Positions 43,246-52,974 of a stretch of 64,000 nucleotides of DNA are shown piece by piece. Both the position numbers and the translations under genes were made by a program. The notes under the pieces are model-generated. The model did no database searches. It was not told where the DNA came from and was given only the letters and a program-made list of their open reading frames with translations. Position 1 is the stretch's first letter, and each line of letters begins with the position of its first letter. Source of the DNA: Chaetomium olivaceum (Eukaryota > Ascomycota > Sordariomycetes > Sordariales > Chaetomiaceae); contig JAYWVB010000031.1 in NCBI GenBank assembly GCA_039881045.1, forward strand, positions 310,001-374,000. Direction: 5' to 3'.

Positions 43246-44758
43246 GAACCCTAACCCTTAATAGATCCAGCCATGCTAACCTTTTGGTGTCTAAGATACA
43301 GTGGGTTAACTGAGGGAGCTAGACATCTGTCACAAACGAGAATTATGACGGTCACTGATTCTGCCATCTCGTCAAGTTTTCCATATAATGTCTTGTAGTA
43401 CTTATGTGCCTTATTTCATGCCAAATATCTTGCCGAAATCTTGACCTTCCCGCTTCTCAACAACCTCGAACCTGATCTTTGGAACTCAACATTACATGTG
43501 CATCGACGCGCGCCCGACACAAGCTTGAAAGTCAGCAACCCATCAACCCACCCCGCTCATATCCACATAGGTATAGACCCACAAGGTTAGCATGTTTGCC
43601 ATGTCTCAGAAATCGTCCCAGCGAGATAGGTAGGTAAACACCGAACCGTCATAGACCAATCCTCCTCCTCCCCCAGCCCAAAAATAAAAATGATTTCTCC
43701 TTTCTTACTCGACCCAGCCTTCAACAGGAGCGTTTGGAGGTTTGGCTCCAGGACGACGGGCTCAAAGTCCAGGAGAGGCTCCATGGCCTTGATTTGAAGT
43801 CTCCGAACTATGCAAAAGACCCCGATCGTCTGTGGACGAGCGCTACGAGAGCTCCAAAGAAGGACACCAAAGACTCGGACATGCAGAGCTCAAAGGCGAA
43901 GTGAAAACATTCAGGGGTGGAAAGATGAGCGGAAGGTATAGGCAGGTACCGTGGACCCTTCTTCAAGCTTACCTACCGTACCGAAACCTAGTGACGAACT
44001 AACTAAATACGCAGACTCACTTCAGGTTCTTCCATGTTGATTCAATGGTTGCCATATATAACTTAGGTAATTACCCCGTACAGAAGGTGGGGGGGGGAGG
44101 GGGGAACACGGTCTGAGAGCCGAATGGTTGCACAAGTTTGAAAAACTAGAATTTGACTTGAGGGAAGGAACTTTGGGAACTTGGGGTTTATATGAAATAA
44201 CTTATGTATGTACTAAGCTTTCTTTGGTGGTTAGGTAGGTAATTCCATAATTTCTCCACCTCATCTTACGTGTGCTTTGCTTTCGGCAATTTTGGCGCCA
44301 CCTCACGTTCAGGGAGGTGGAGAAATTCTGAACTCACTTGGCCGCCGAGTACGTTTCTCATACCTCCTTGGCTTTTTAATAAGATGACGACTTTCAGCTG
44401 TCCAACCAACCATGCCCGATTACCATGATTGATCACGCTTTCCGAAACCTGTCTTACATACTTTGTGCATTACACTGCCAAGACCCACACACAAACGTGT
44501 TGCTTGCGTGCAACCCTAGTGCGGTGGGTGCGGTGGGTGCCAGGTCCGCTTAAGTCAGACATTTGTCCGAAAACCCCCCTATACATGAAAACAGGCGCGT
44601 CAAGGCATGCGCCTGTTTGACTACCTCTACCCGAAACTCCCGCGCACCCATTCAATCTTTCCTGATTTGGGAGTGTCAGCCTTTTTCAATTCTGCCTCGA
44701 ACGTCGTCGCAAAAACATGCTTCGCCAGTTTTCGAGTCGAAGCTAAACACCAAAATAT
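43246..44758. other. gene-free interval with homopolymer G and a hairpin
   Basis: G-rich run at about 44089-44103. A 10-bp perfect inverted repeat lies at 44589-44598/44609-44618. TAGGTAGGT motifs recur (43628, 44233). A single CCCTAACCCT occurs near 43250 but is too short for a telomeric array. No gene supported. Confidence 0.45.
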
Positions 44759-45925
44759 ATGTTCGGGAGAAAAATAATACCAGCCGATGCTGGCTCCAAG
44801 CAAGAGGCGGCGTCACGCCGTCGAACTGAATGGACGCCTGTTCTGACGGGGTTAAGTCACGTCGCTGGCGAGGCGCCGAGACCACGGGATAAGCGGAAAC
44901 GTGCCATCGATGACTCTGATGGGAGACAGGTCGATGGCGGTGGAGAAAACCCGGGGGACAAGTCGAGGAGGCGACAAGGGACCACTGAGAGGCAGGGTGG
45001 CTCGCCGCTCTGGGCCTGTCCATTCTGGAAGCACGATCCTCTCCGCAATGTGGCCTGCTCTTCCTACACGCTCAAGCGCCTGCGGGACGTCAAACAGCAT
45101 CTCCTGCGCAAGCACCACCAACCGTGTCTATATTGCCCGACATGTCGACGGGAATTCACCACCACCGATCAACGCGACCATCATATCATTGAGAGGAAGT
45201 GCTGCTCCACAGATTTAGCTAGCGGTTCCGCCGCATCCGTCACGCACATTTCGCCAGAGAAGGAGGAGAGGTTAAGAGCCCGCATGATTGGGCATGATAT
45301 AGACATCTGGTACCGCATTTGGAAAATCCTCTTTGACGACGCGACGAAGCCGCCTTCGCCACACCAGGGCAATATCATCGAGGAGATCGCCGGCGTCCTG
45401 CGCGTCTTTTGGCGCCAGCACCACCGGGAAATCATATCCAATGTCACCAGCGGTCTGGGGGACTCAGAGCTGAAGATTGCGCAAGAGCATCTCCCCCGTC
45501 TCATGTTAACAGCTCTGGGCGATCTCGTCGGCCGACTTACCCAACTCACGCTAAACGCCAACGCCTCCGACTCAATGCCCAGCTCGCCCCCCAGCTCGCC
45601 GGGAAACACCAATGTTCCAACTTCCGATCCCAACATGATAGCTCGGTCCGGATATCGCAATTCTCCTTTGCTGTTTTCGCTGGACTCGCTGGAAACCGAT
45701 ACCATAGGAATCGGAGGGTCATCTGAGGGCAGCTTGGAATCCTGGTTCTTGGCCGATTTCGAGACCTTTGACGCCTTTCCTGATCATGCTTATATGCCAC
45801 ATCTTGAACCTACCAGCTTCGTGTCACCTGATGTGGGCATTGCAGCTTTAAGTGATAGTGACCCACGATGGTCGTCATCGACGGTTTATTGGCCCTCCAC
45901 GGGTCTGCCCAAGGAGGGGGGTTGA
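44759..45925 (+). CDS. fungal C2H2-type zinc-finger protein, paralogue 4 (intact)
   Basis: A single exon, 388 aa, ATG at 44759 to TGA at 45923-45925. Basic N-terminus (RPRDKRKR), first finger LWACPFWKHDPLRNVAC with DVKQHLLRKHH (Cys87, Cys100, His114, His119), second finger YCPTCRREFTTTDQRDHHI (Cys126, Cys129, His141/142), then IWYRIWKILFDDATKPPSPH and an amphipathic stretch, and a Ser/Pro/acidic C-terminus (PSSPPSSPGN ... DSLETDTIGIGGSSEGSLE). All family landmarks are present in one frame, making this the reference copy for the cluster. Function unknown; a nuclear DNA- or RNA-binding role is inference from the fingers. Confidence 0.8.
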   Translation: MFGRKIIPADAGSKQEAASRRRTEWTPVLTGLSHVAGEAPRPRDKRKRAIDDSDGRQVDGGGENPGDKSRRRQGTTERQGGSPLWACPFWKHDPLRNVACSSYTLKRLRDVKQHLLRKHHQPCLYCPTCRREFTTTDQRDHHIIERKCCSTDLASGSAASVTHISPEKEERLRARMIGHDIDIWYRIWKILFDDATKPPSPHQGNIIEEIAGVLRVFWRQHHREIISNVTSGLGDSELKIAQEHLPRLMLTALGDLVGRLTQLTLNANASDSMPSSPPSSPGNTNVPTSDPNMIARSGYRNSPLLFSLDSLETDTIGIGGSSEGSLESWFLADFETFDAFPDHAYMPHLEPTSFVSPDVGIAALSDSDPRWSSSTVYWPSTGLPKEGG

Positions 45926-46989
45926 TAAACGCAACAGCATGGCTCGTCGTTCGAGTCAAACTTTTCCCGCGATTATGTGCGAGGAACTTGTTCCATACAC
46001 GCCTCGAGTCACCAAAGATCTCGATAACGCAACTAGCAACATCCCTTTTGTAGTTCAACGACGGCGCGCACCAAACCTTCAATCAAGGACTGGCCGCGGA
46101 TGTGATGTAAGAAGTAGCATAGATAAATTCGAGTCCCAAATTGAAACTGAACCGACAGAAGCATCCATCTTTTCAACACTCCACGACGGAGTTTTGTCTC
46201 TTGCAGTCCCGAGTCCCATCATCCTTTTCCCTCTTACCATGTCAGCCAACACCATTCTCCGTTCCGAACCCTTGCTTTCCTTTCCTCTCTGCTGCGTTCT
46301 AGCGTCTCAAAATGACGACAGTCGAAGCATGCTTGATCACCGCCTTCATCACCTCTGCACATCGAGCCTACCCAAGCACCGCTCCATCTCTCGGTCCTCA
46401 TCTTCAGCCTTGTTTGTGACAGACCACCGACTCGGTCAGTTTTGCAAGTTGAGCCTGACTAGTTGCCATTAACCACATCACCCGACCAACAAACATGCAC
46501 GGTTGCGTCCCCGTGTTGGCACCCGCGCAATGCTCGTGCCGCGGAGAAATGCTGGAGCATCACTAGTGAGTTGATGCGAAGCTGACTGGATGAAACTTGG
46601 CGAACCATAACAACTTTCTGCAGGTCATCGTTGAATACGATCCAGTCGAGGCGGAGTCTTCCGTCCCGCCCACAGACGGGGACCGCCGGACCACAGCCGG
46701 CACGACTTATGCCCACCACCGCCGGCCGGCCTTGTAGACTTCCCACCTAGCCTTCCGGACCGAAGGACCCTTCTTGCGCGCAGCTTTTATTCGCCACTTT
46801 GAAGGACAAACTTGATTGCGGTTGACATCACGTTATACTGATCAAGTGCTGGGTTTGACTGCATCTGCAAAACTGGACGCAGGGCATCACAACACCGAAA
46901 CTCCTGTCTCTGTGCATGAACTGTTTAGCCATGCGAGATGCAAACTCACCCCGTAACCATCTGGCAGGCAAATAAACAAGTGTCCCCCC
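45926..46989. other. gene-free interval
   Basis: A 206-codon plus-strand frame (45852-46472) overlaps the end of paralogue 4 and is Ser/Leu/His-rich without structure; a 95-codon minus frame (46459-46746) has some protein-like sequence but no family. Neither is called. Confidence 0.35.
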
Positions 46990-47200
46990 TCTGTTCAGGG
47001 GAAGAAGCACGCAGTCACACGTCGCTGCGTTGCAATATCGTGGCGGATCCTTTACTTTCGAAAGCTGGTGAACTTGATGTCTGATTTTCTTCCCTCCTTG
47101 AGACCAAGAGACTGGTCCATCCCGAGCCTTCTTATATACAGCTGAAAATGCAACGCGCAAAACGGAAAAACAAAAGACCCCTACCCCTGAACAAGCAAAG
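46990..47200 (+). repeat. degenerate dispersed repeat, copy 2
   Basis: Same ordered sequence blocks as 16551-16760, same orientation (see copy 1). Includes AACTTGATGTCTGATT and GCAACGCGCAAAACGG. Confidence 0.55.
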
Positions 47201-47355
47201 AGTATCCCTGCGCTGGGCGCGCCCCAGCTCAATACATTATACAAGGATAGGGCAAGGAAATAGGCATTCATAGAAACTGTATATGGGCGTCAGGGGTGGA
47301 TCCAAACACAAGCAAAGAACTAAGCAAAACAAGAAAAAGAAAATCAGTCATCAAC

Positions 47356-47485
47356 TAGAATCGAACAAAAGAGTTGTGGTCATTCTCCAGGCCCGGCGGT
47401 ATATGGCTTTCCAGCCGAGGGGGCGATCGACTAGGCTCACAAGCTAACCATTACACCACGAGGGATTCTGGTTTGGGAGTTGTTG
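47356..47485 (-). repeat. tRNA-derived SINE-like element, copy 3 (diverged)
   Basis: The minus strand reads CCCTCGTGGTGTAATGGTTAGC, a very tRNA-like A-box region, then the same core as copies 1-2 (GCCATATACCGCCGGGCCTGG) and a B-box-like TGTTCGATTCTAG. Differs from copies 1-2 by many substitutions, so it is older or a different subfamily. It lies about 150 bp downstream of the dispersed repeat copy. Confidence 0.55.
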
Positions 47486-48055
47486 AAAACTAACACCTAA
47501 AAAATAAATTATATACAGTCATCTCGATTCAGCCTGTCGCCACCGATCCCGTCTTACGCGGTCTTATTTATCTAGCCAATGGTCCCGGGCCATTTGAACC
47601 TTCGCCGCGAGGCAGTTGCGCAGTGATGCAATGCGCATTCTCTCGCCATATTAAAGCTAAATTTGTAGTTCTTGCAATGCCCCACGTGGGGGAGTCACCA
47701 AGTCCTTATTGATGCAATGTCCGCTATAGAAGCTGAAGCTGTAGGCTGAGCCGGAGTACAGAACAATCTGTTTCCCATCCAGGGTTGGGATCCTTCTCAT
47801 TCACTGACGGAAACCTCCGTGGTGTTCCTTGTATCTTCTTCCTGGGTTGGCCCCAGTCTCCGTTACGGATTCTATTTTTAATCCTTTACTGGCGATCTGA
47901 CACATCGTATTCTTTTGTTTTTGTGCCAGGTGGACTTTGCTTTCCCCTTGCCTCAGCCTTTCACCCGTTTGCGCCTGGGTAGGCCGATTTGCGAAAAGGT
48001 CCTCAAGCGACCGCCCACAACTTGAACTCGAGCCATCTCAACAACTAACAGCCCA

Positions 48056-48748
48056 ATGTGCTCGTCTGTCCCAACCCCTCAACACCATCCTCGGCCCTCG
48101 GAATCTATCGTCTCTCGCAAGACGGTCAACACCAGCCCCACGGCATCGACAGCTCCATTTGGCAAGCTCCCCCCCGTCGTCCCCACAGACCCTCACCTTC
48201 GTTCTGATTCTGTTTCAGCAGGCCCAGCTAACCCCACTCGCAAGAAAATCTGTTTCGGGCTATTCCAGCGAATCTCCAAACACACAAAACACGCAAAAAC
48301 ACCATTCACAATCCCACCGACGTTGTCGTGCCTCGGCAGTCACCACTTGGCACGGCGGCATTTGGAGGTCCCTACAGGAGAGCAATATCCTAGAGCTGCA
48401 CCCCGCAACGCCATCCGCACCCAAGAATGCGGGGGAATGCTACTGAAGAACAAAAGCCCGGAATCGTCAGCCCGTCGTGGTATTGGACGTGGATCTCCAG
48501 CCGGGGTTCCCCGGATTCTGCTGTGGTACCTGTCGGCACGAGGATCGGTCTTTGACAGTTTTGGTGGAATTCTGTGGGAATGGGATGCCGTCGTGTGCCG
48601 TTCGGGAAGGGGGTCGATCCGCCAAGCCGTGCCCAGATTCGCTTCACGATCCGGATTGAGTAATACCAGGATCGCGCTAGACCCCAAAGAGGAATGCTTG
48701 CGGCAGGCCTCGGCGCTGGTCGACGATGCCCGGGACAGAGCTTTGTAA
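48056..48748 (+). CDS. doubtful open frame of 230 codons
   Basis: Ser/Pro/Thr-rich N-terminal half (MCSSVPTPQHHPRPSESIVS) and a more structured end (NTRIALDPKEECLRQASALV). A competing frame gives protein-like VVVLDVDLQPGFPGF and FCCGTCRHEDRSLTVLVEFC (48468-48656), interrupted upstream by TGA. It is unclear which frame, if any, is coding. No family recognised; the region directly precedes the cutinase promoter. Confidence 0.3.
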   Translation: MCSSVPTPQHHPRPSESIVSRKTVNTSPTASTAPFGKLPPVVPTDPHLRSDSVSAGPANPTRKKICFGLFQRISKHTKHAKTPFTIPPTLSCLGSHHLARRHLEVPTGEQYPRAAPRNAIRTQECGGMLLKNKSPESSARRGIGRGSPAGVPRILLWYLSARGSVFDSFGGILWEWDAVVCRSGRGSIRQAVPRFASRSGLSNTRIALDPKEECLRQASALVDDARDRAL

Positions 48749-49007
48749 GGGGGATGCCCAGGGCTTGGTGCGTTTCCTGCGTGGGGAACACCAAAGGGAG
48801 CTGAAGGTGGTGATGGTTTCACGGATTCATGTGAGCTTCAAGCTCATGTATAAGTAGATGGGGAAGCTCACTCGACTTCAACCTCCAGCTCATCACCAGC
48901 CAGCAGCCTCAAGCCTCTAGCCTCACGTTCCGGTCAACGCCTCCATCCCAACCTTTCTTCCGTGTGAATCAACCTTCACCTCCCCTCAACCACCCAAAAC
49001 AACAGCC

Positions 49008-49792
49008 ATGAAGTTCCTCACGCTCCTCAGCACCGCCGGCCTGGTCGCCGCCCTGCCCACCGCACCCCCCGCGGCCGAGCTAGACAACACAGCCCAGATC
49101 GAAGCCCGCCAGCTCTCGTCGACACGCAACGACCTCGAGAACGGCAACGCGGCCAACTGCCCCAGCGTCATCCTCATCTTTGCCCGCGCCTCGGGCGAGC
49201 CCGGCAACATGGTATGTCGCCCACCTTCCTTCCCCCCCTCACCTTCCTATCCCTCCCCACCCCACCATACCATAACCCCAACCCTCGCTAACACCCCCTC
49301 TTCTCCCAGGGCATCTCTGCCGGCCCCAACGTGGCCTCCGGCCTCGAGCGCGACTTCCGCGACATGTGGGTGCAAGGCGTGGGCGGCCCGTACAGCGCCG
49401 GGCTGGCGGAGAACTTCCTGCCGGCGGGCACGTCGCGCGGCGCCATCGACGAGGCCAAGCGGCTGTTCACCCTGGCCAACACCAAGTGTCCCAACGCGGC
49501 GGTCGTTGCGGGCGGGTACAGCCAGGGGACGGCGGTCATGTCCAACGCGGTCAGCGAGTTGGGCGCGGCCGTGCGGGAGCAGGTCAAGGGGGTGGTGCTG
49601 TTTGGGTATACCAAGAACTTGCAGAACGTGGGGCGGATCCCGAATTATCCGAGGGAGCGGACCGAGGTCTACTGCAATGTGTCGGACGCGGTGTGCTGGG
49701 GCACGCTGTTTATTGCGCCGGCGCACTTTTTGTATACGACGGATTCGTCGGTTGCGGCGCCGCGGTTCTTGAAGGGGCGCATTGGGGCTTGA
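49008..49792 (+). CDS. cutinase (CE5)
   Basis: Exons 49008-49211 and 49310-49792 (98-bp intron, GTATGT...CCCAG), 228 aa. Signal peptide MKFLTLLSTAGLVAALP, short propeptide, then SSTRNDLENGNAANCPSVIL and FARASGEPGNM. Catalytic triad: Ser139 in AGGYSQGTAV, Asp194 in YCNVSDAVCWG and His207 in APAHFLYTT. Cysteines sit where cutinases form their two disulfides. Known: serine esterases that hydrolyse cutin and other polyesters, secreted by plant-associated fungi. A TATA-like TATAAG lies at about 48849-48854 upstream. Intact, usual length. Confidence 0.93.
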
Positions 49793-50281
49793 TTTGGCGC
49801 CGGGTTGGGCTGGAAGGTGTGTGGGAGATGAGAAGGGGGGAAAAGGGGGAGAAGGAAATGGTCCGGAGGCTGGGACTCGGCCGCAGATGGGAGGAGGGGA
49901 TGTGGAAGGGGTTGGGACTGCGCTGGGCAGGTCATGAGTGATGAGGATATGCGACACGGATCTGGCGGGGGATGGATGTGTGCCTGGGATGATGGCGGCG
50001 ATGAAGGCGGGACTTTTCTTATCAATGAGCTCATTCCATTCCTGGTTCATGTAAATAGTTGGCTTTCACTATCAATAAACTCACCCATGGGATAAACAAC
50101 GGTTGCTAAGTGACATTGGTTACCGCGAAGGGTGCGGACGGTGTGCTGCGATGGAGGAATCGGACCGACCGTTGGAAAGCAAACTACACGCTTATCAACT
50201 TCAAAAGCAACATAAAGCATTTAAACTTGACCTCGGAAAATGTAACCCAAACTAAAAAGTTCACTTCACATGTCGGCAAGC
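49793..50281. other. convergent 3' flank
   Basis: Lies between the 3' ends of the cutinase (+) and the ankyrin gene (-). No gene seen. Confidence 0.4.
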
Positions 50282-52582
50282 CTATGGCGCGTCGAGGTCG
50301 TCGACACGGGGCGTCCCGGCCCATGAGATGCGCATTTTCTCCGGCTCAGGGGGCGCCATAACACAGGCCTCGAGGCTGGCGGAGTCAAGCAGATAGAGAA
50401 CCCCGTCGATGTCCCTCTCGAAGTCGTCCGAAGCGAGGTCGCCGGGGGCCTCCGAGGTGATGCCCAAGGGGTGGTCCATCCTGTCGACGCGGAACCTTGG
50501 GATGGGCGTGCGAAAGCGGTCCTCGAATTGGAGGTCCGGAGGCAGCAGGGGGTTTTCCGGTACCGCCAAGAGGGGAACCTCTATCCCCAGTCGGTGCCCA
50601 AGCAGGGTCACCACACCCGCTTTGCGCGCCGCGAGCTTGGTCTTCATCTTCAACAACCCGGGACAAGGGCCAGGCCAGCTATAGCCGGCGGTGTTGTGGA
50701 AGATGATGCGGCCTATCGGGACTAAGACCGCCTCGGCTCCATTCTCGTCGCTTCCGCCCTCGCGTGGGAGGAGCAAGTCGTCCGCATGAGCGCGATAGTC
50801 GAGCAGCAGATCGATCAGGGGCTGGTTTGCCGTGAGGGCGGCAAGAGACAAGGGCGTCCACTTGTTGTTGGTCCTGGTGCTCACGTCTGCCCCACTCTCC
50901 ACCAGCAATCGGGCGGTGGCGGCTTGGCCCTCGAGGTCGTCCCAGAGCCCGAAAAGACAAGCGTAATGCAAGGGCGTCCAGCCCCTTGCGTCAACTGCGT
51001 TGACAGCAAGGCCCGATCCTGCCGGCCCACCGAGAAACTGCACAAGTTCGCGCACTCGGTCCCCGGAACTGAACATGGACGCGTAATGGAGAGGCGTGCG
51101 GCCCCGGGAATCGCGACTGTTCATGTCCGCGCCATATTCTAGGAGGAGGCGGATTATTTGCGGGCTGCCGCCAAAGTCAATCGATCTGCACATGTAGCGC
51201 AGGGCGGTCTGGCCTTTCTTGCTCTGGGGGATCCGCCGGCACTCCGAGGAAGCCGCAACCGTGGCATCCATGATGGTTGACTTCCGGGTAGGTCCGATGT
51301 AATTCTCGTCGAGGGTGGCCTCGGCCAAGAGGGTAATCACCTTGCACACCTTGTCGGTGATGGCCCATACTTTATGCGGTACCCCTGTTTCAAGGCATAG
51401 AGCGATGGCAGTTTCGGCCCACCAGATGACGGACAGCGTGGGAGGAATCAGTCGGTCGGCCCAGCCCGCGATGTCGGCCCCGTGGGCGATGAACAGCTGC
51501 AGAACCTCAACAGCCTTGGGGTGATCCCAATGACGGCACATGACGGGCATGGGGTAGCTCGGGGTGCGCCACGCGGTGATATAGGAATTCTCGTGGGTGC
51601 CTCCGTAGGCGAGAAGAAGTCGTATCTTGTCCATGTTGAGGGGGAAGTTGTCGCTGGTGGCAGAGCCGAGCAGCGCGGCGCCCAGAGGAGAGCGGTCCCA
51701 GCATTCACGGCGAATGTTCCGACGCTTGGGGAAAAACCACCCATTATAACTCCCAGTCTTTGTCGGGCTGGCACCGCGTTCTAGAAGCATCGCGACGGTC
51801 TCGACAGGGACCGCGGGCTGCATGGCCATTAGGAGGGGCGTGAGGCCGGGCACTGGGATACGTTGCATGTTTCGAAACTGGTATATCTGGGTGGATTGAT
51901 TGGGGTCGGCCCCGGCGTCGAGAAGGTAGCGGACTGTCTGAATGTCGCCTGGTTGGAAGGCCTCGCCAAAAGACGTGTCCGGGAGACCCATTGCGATATG
52001 AATCGGATAGAGCACTTCGCATCGCCGATGGTAGGCGGTTTCGGATGCGTCAACGCCCGGGTCGTTCACGTCAACGCCATGTTCGATCAGGCGTCGAACA
52101 ATACTGGGCTCGTTGGCGACGATAGCGGTACAGAGTGGAGTATCAGAAACTGAACGTCCAAGCAGAACCGAAAACGCCCGCTGAGTATTGACCCAGGAGC
52201 AACCCACACGGGACTGAGAGCTGAATATATGACCAGGCAGTGCCCCGTAACGGAGAGTGCGCTCAAGCGTCGGGACGATGCCAAAAGTGCAGGCCCAACG
52301 AAGGGCAAGGCAGTCAAATTCCAAAACGTCGCGACTGTATAGCAAGTCCAGGGTCGTGTCAACCAGGGCGCGGCAGGTGAGAGCGAGGTGAAAGAGGTCG
52401 GCCTGGTACAGCGGATGGCAGATCATGAGGAGCAACTCGGCGGGCAGGCTGGTCAACATGCACCGGCCGAGGGGCCACGAAGCGGGGGCGGGAAGGATAG
52501 CGACTTGTGCCGTCGCGCCATTTTTTGTGCAGGCGCTTGTATTCCTTTTTTCGCCCTCCGAGATATTGGTCGAGGGACCCAA
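50282..52582 (-). CDS. F-box-like and ankyrin-repeat protein
   Basis: A single exon of 766 codons. An F-box-like segment (LTSLPAELLLMICHPLYQAD, then LFHLALTCRAL) begins at residue 43; the Met just before it (residue 42, about 52459) is an alternative start. Ankyrin repeats follow: DTPLCTAIVANEPSIVRRLI (about 145), YPIHIAMGL, TVRYLLDAGADPN, VAMLLERGASPT, and a clear C-terminal set RTPLHYASMFSSGDRVRELV and WTPLHYACLFGLWDDLEGQA. Known: fungal F-box proteins recruit substrates to SCF ubiquitin ligases, and ankyrin stacks bind partner proteins. Such fusions expand in accessory fungal genomes. The target is unknown. Frame intact. Confidence 0.82.
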   Translation of the reverse strand: MGPSTNISEGEKRNTSACTKNGATAQVAILPAPASWPLGRCMLTSLPAELLLMICHPLYQADLFHLALTCRALVDTTLDLLYSRDVLEFDCLALRWACTFGIVPTLERTLRYGALPGHIFSSQSRVGCSWVNTQRAFSVLLGRSVSDTPLCTAIVANEPSIVRRLIEHGVDVNDPGVDASETAYHRRCEVLYPIHIAMGLPDTSFGEAFQPGDIQTVRYLLDAGADPNQSTQIYQFRNMQRIPVPGLTPLLMAMQPAVPVETVAMLLERGASPTKTGSYNGWFFPKRRNIRRECWDRSPLGAALLGSATSDNFPLNMDKIRLLLAYGGTHENSYITAWRTPSYPMPVMCRHWDHPKAVEVLQLFIAHGADIAGWADRLIPPTLSVIWWAETAIALCLETGVPHKVWAITDKVCKVITLLAEATLDENYIGPTRKSTIMDATVAASSECRRIPQSKKGQTALRYMCRSIDFGGSPQIIRLLLEYGADMNSRDSRGRTPLHYASMFSSGDRVRELVQFLGGPAGSGLAVNAVDARGWTPLHYACLFGLWDDLEGQAATARLLVESGADVSTRTNNKWTPLSLAALTANQPLIDLLLDYRAHADDLLLPREGGSDENGAEAVLVPIGRIIFHNTAGYSWPGPCPGLLKMKTKLAARKAGVVTLLGHRLGIEVPLLAVPENPLLPPDLQFEDRFRTPIPRFRVDRMDHPLGITSEAPGDLASDDFERDIDGVLYLLDSASLEACVMAPPEPEKMRISWAGTPRVDDLDAP

Positions 52583-52974
52583 CCAGTCTCAGCTGGGCGA
52601 GATCGTACGCCATGGCTTACAACTGACGAGCCGGGAGCAAGATGTGAGTTTGAGGATGTTGACGTCGAAGAGATGTCTGTCTAACAATGATGTTTTGAGG
52701 ATATCGAGTTGAAGATGCACGACGTCTTTCTTGAGTTGAAGATGAATGATGTCTTGGAAGATGTCGGCCTGGCTCTCCGGCACGGCTCTCTGGTGCGGCT
52801 TGGCTCCGTGGTGCGTGCTGTTGCCTTGGGCGAGGATGACCGTCACGTGCAGCAAAATGGCAGTTGCTTCTGAAACGTTCATCAACCGGGGAGATGGAAT
52901 GGGTATCATTGGCGAGAGCAATGTCCTGAATCGCACTGCCCAAAGAGCTACGTACCGTTTGTACAAGGTTCATA

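Noticed and set aside
43245..43262. Telomere-like CCCTAACCCT
   Set aside because: A single partial unit; not an array and not at a contig end.
45852..46472. 206-codon plus-strand frame
   Set aside because: Overlaps the end of the intact C2H2 gene in another frame and has no structural features.
46459..46746. 95-codon minus-strand frame
   Set aside because: Some protein-like sequence but no family, no neighbouring exon; too weak to call.
49247..50050. 267-codon minus-strand frame over the cutinase
   Set aside because: Antisense shadow of the cutinase coding exon.
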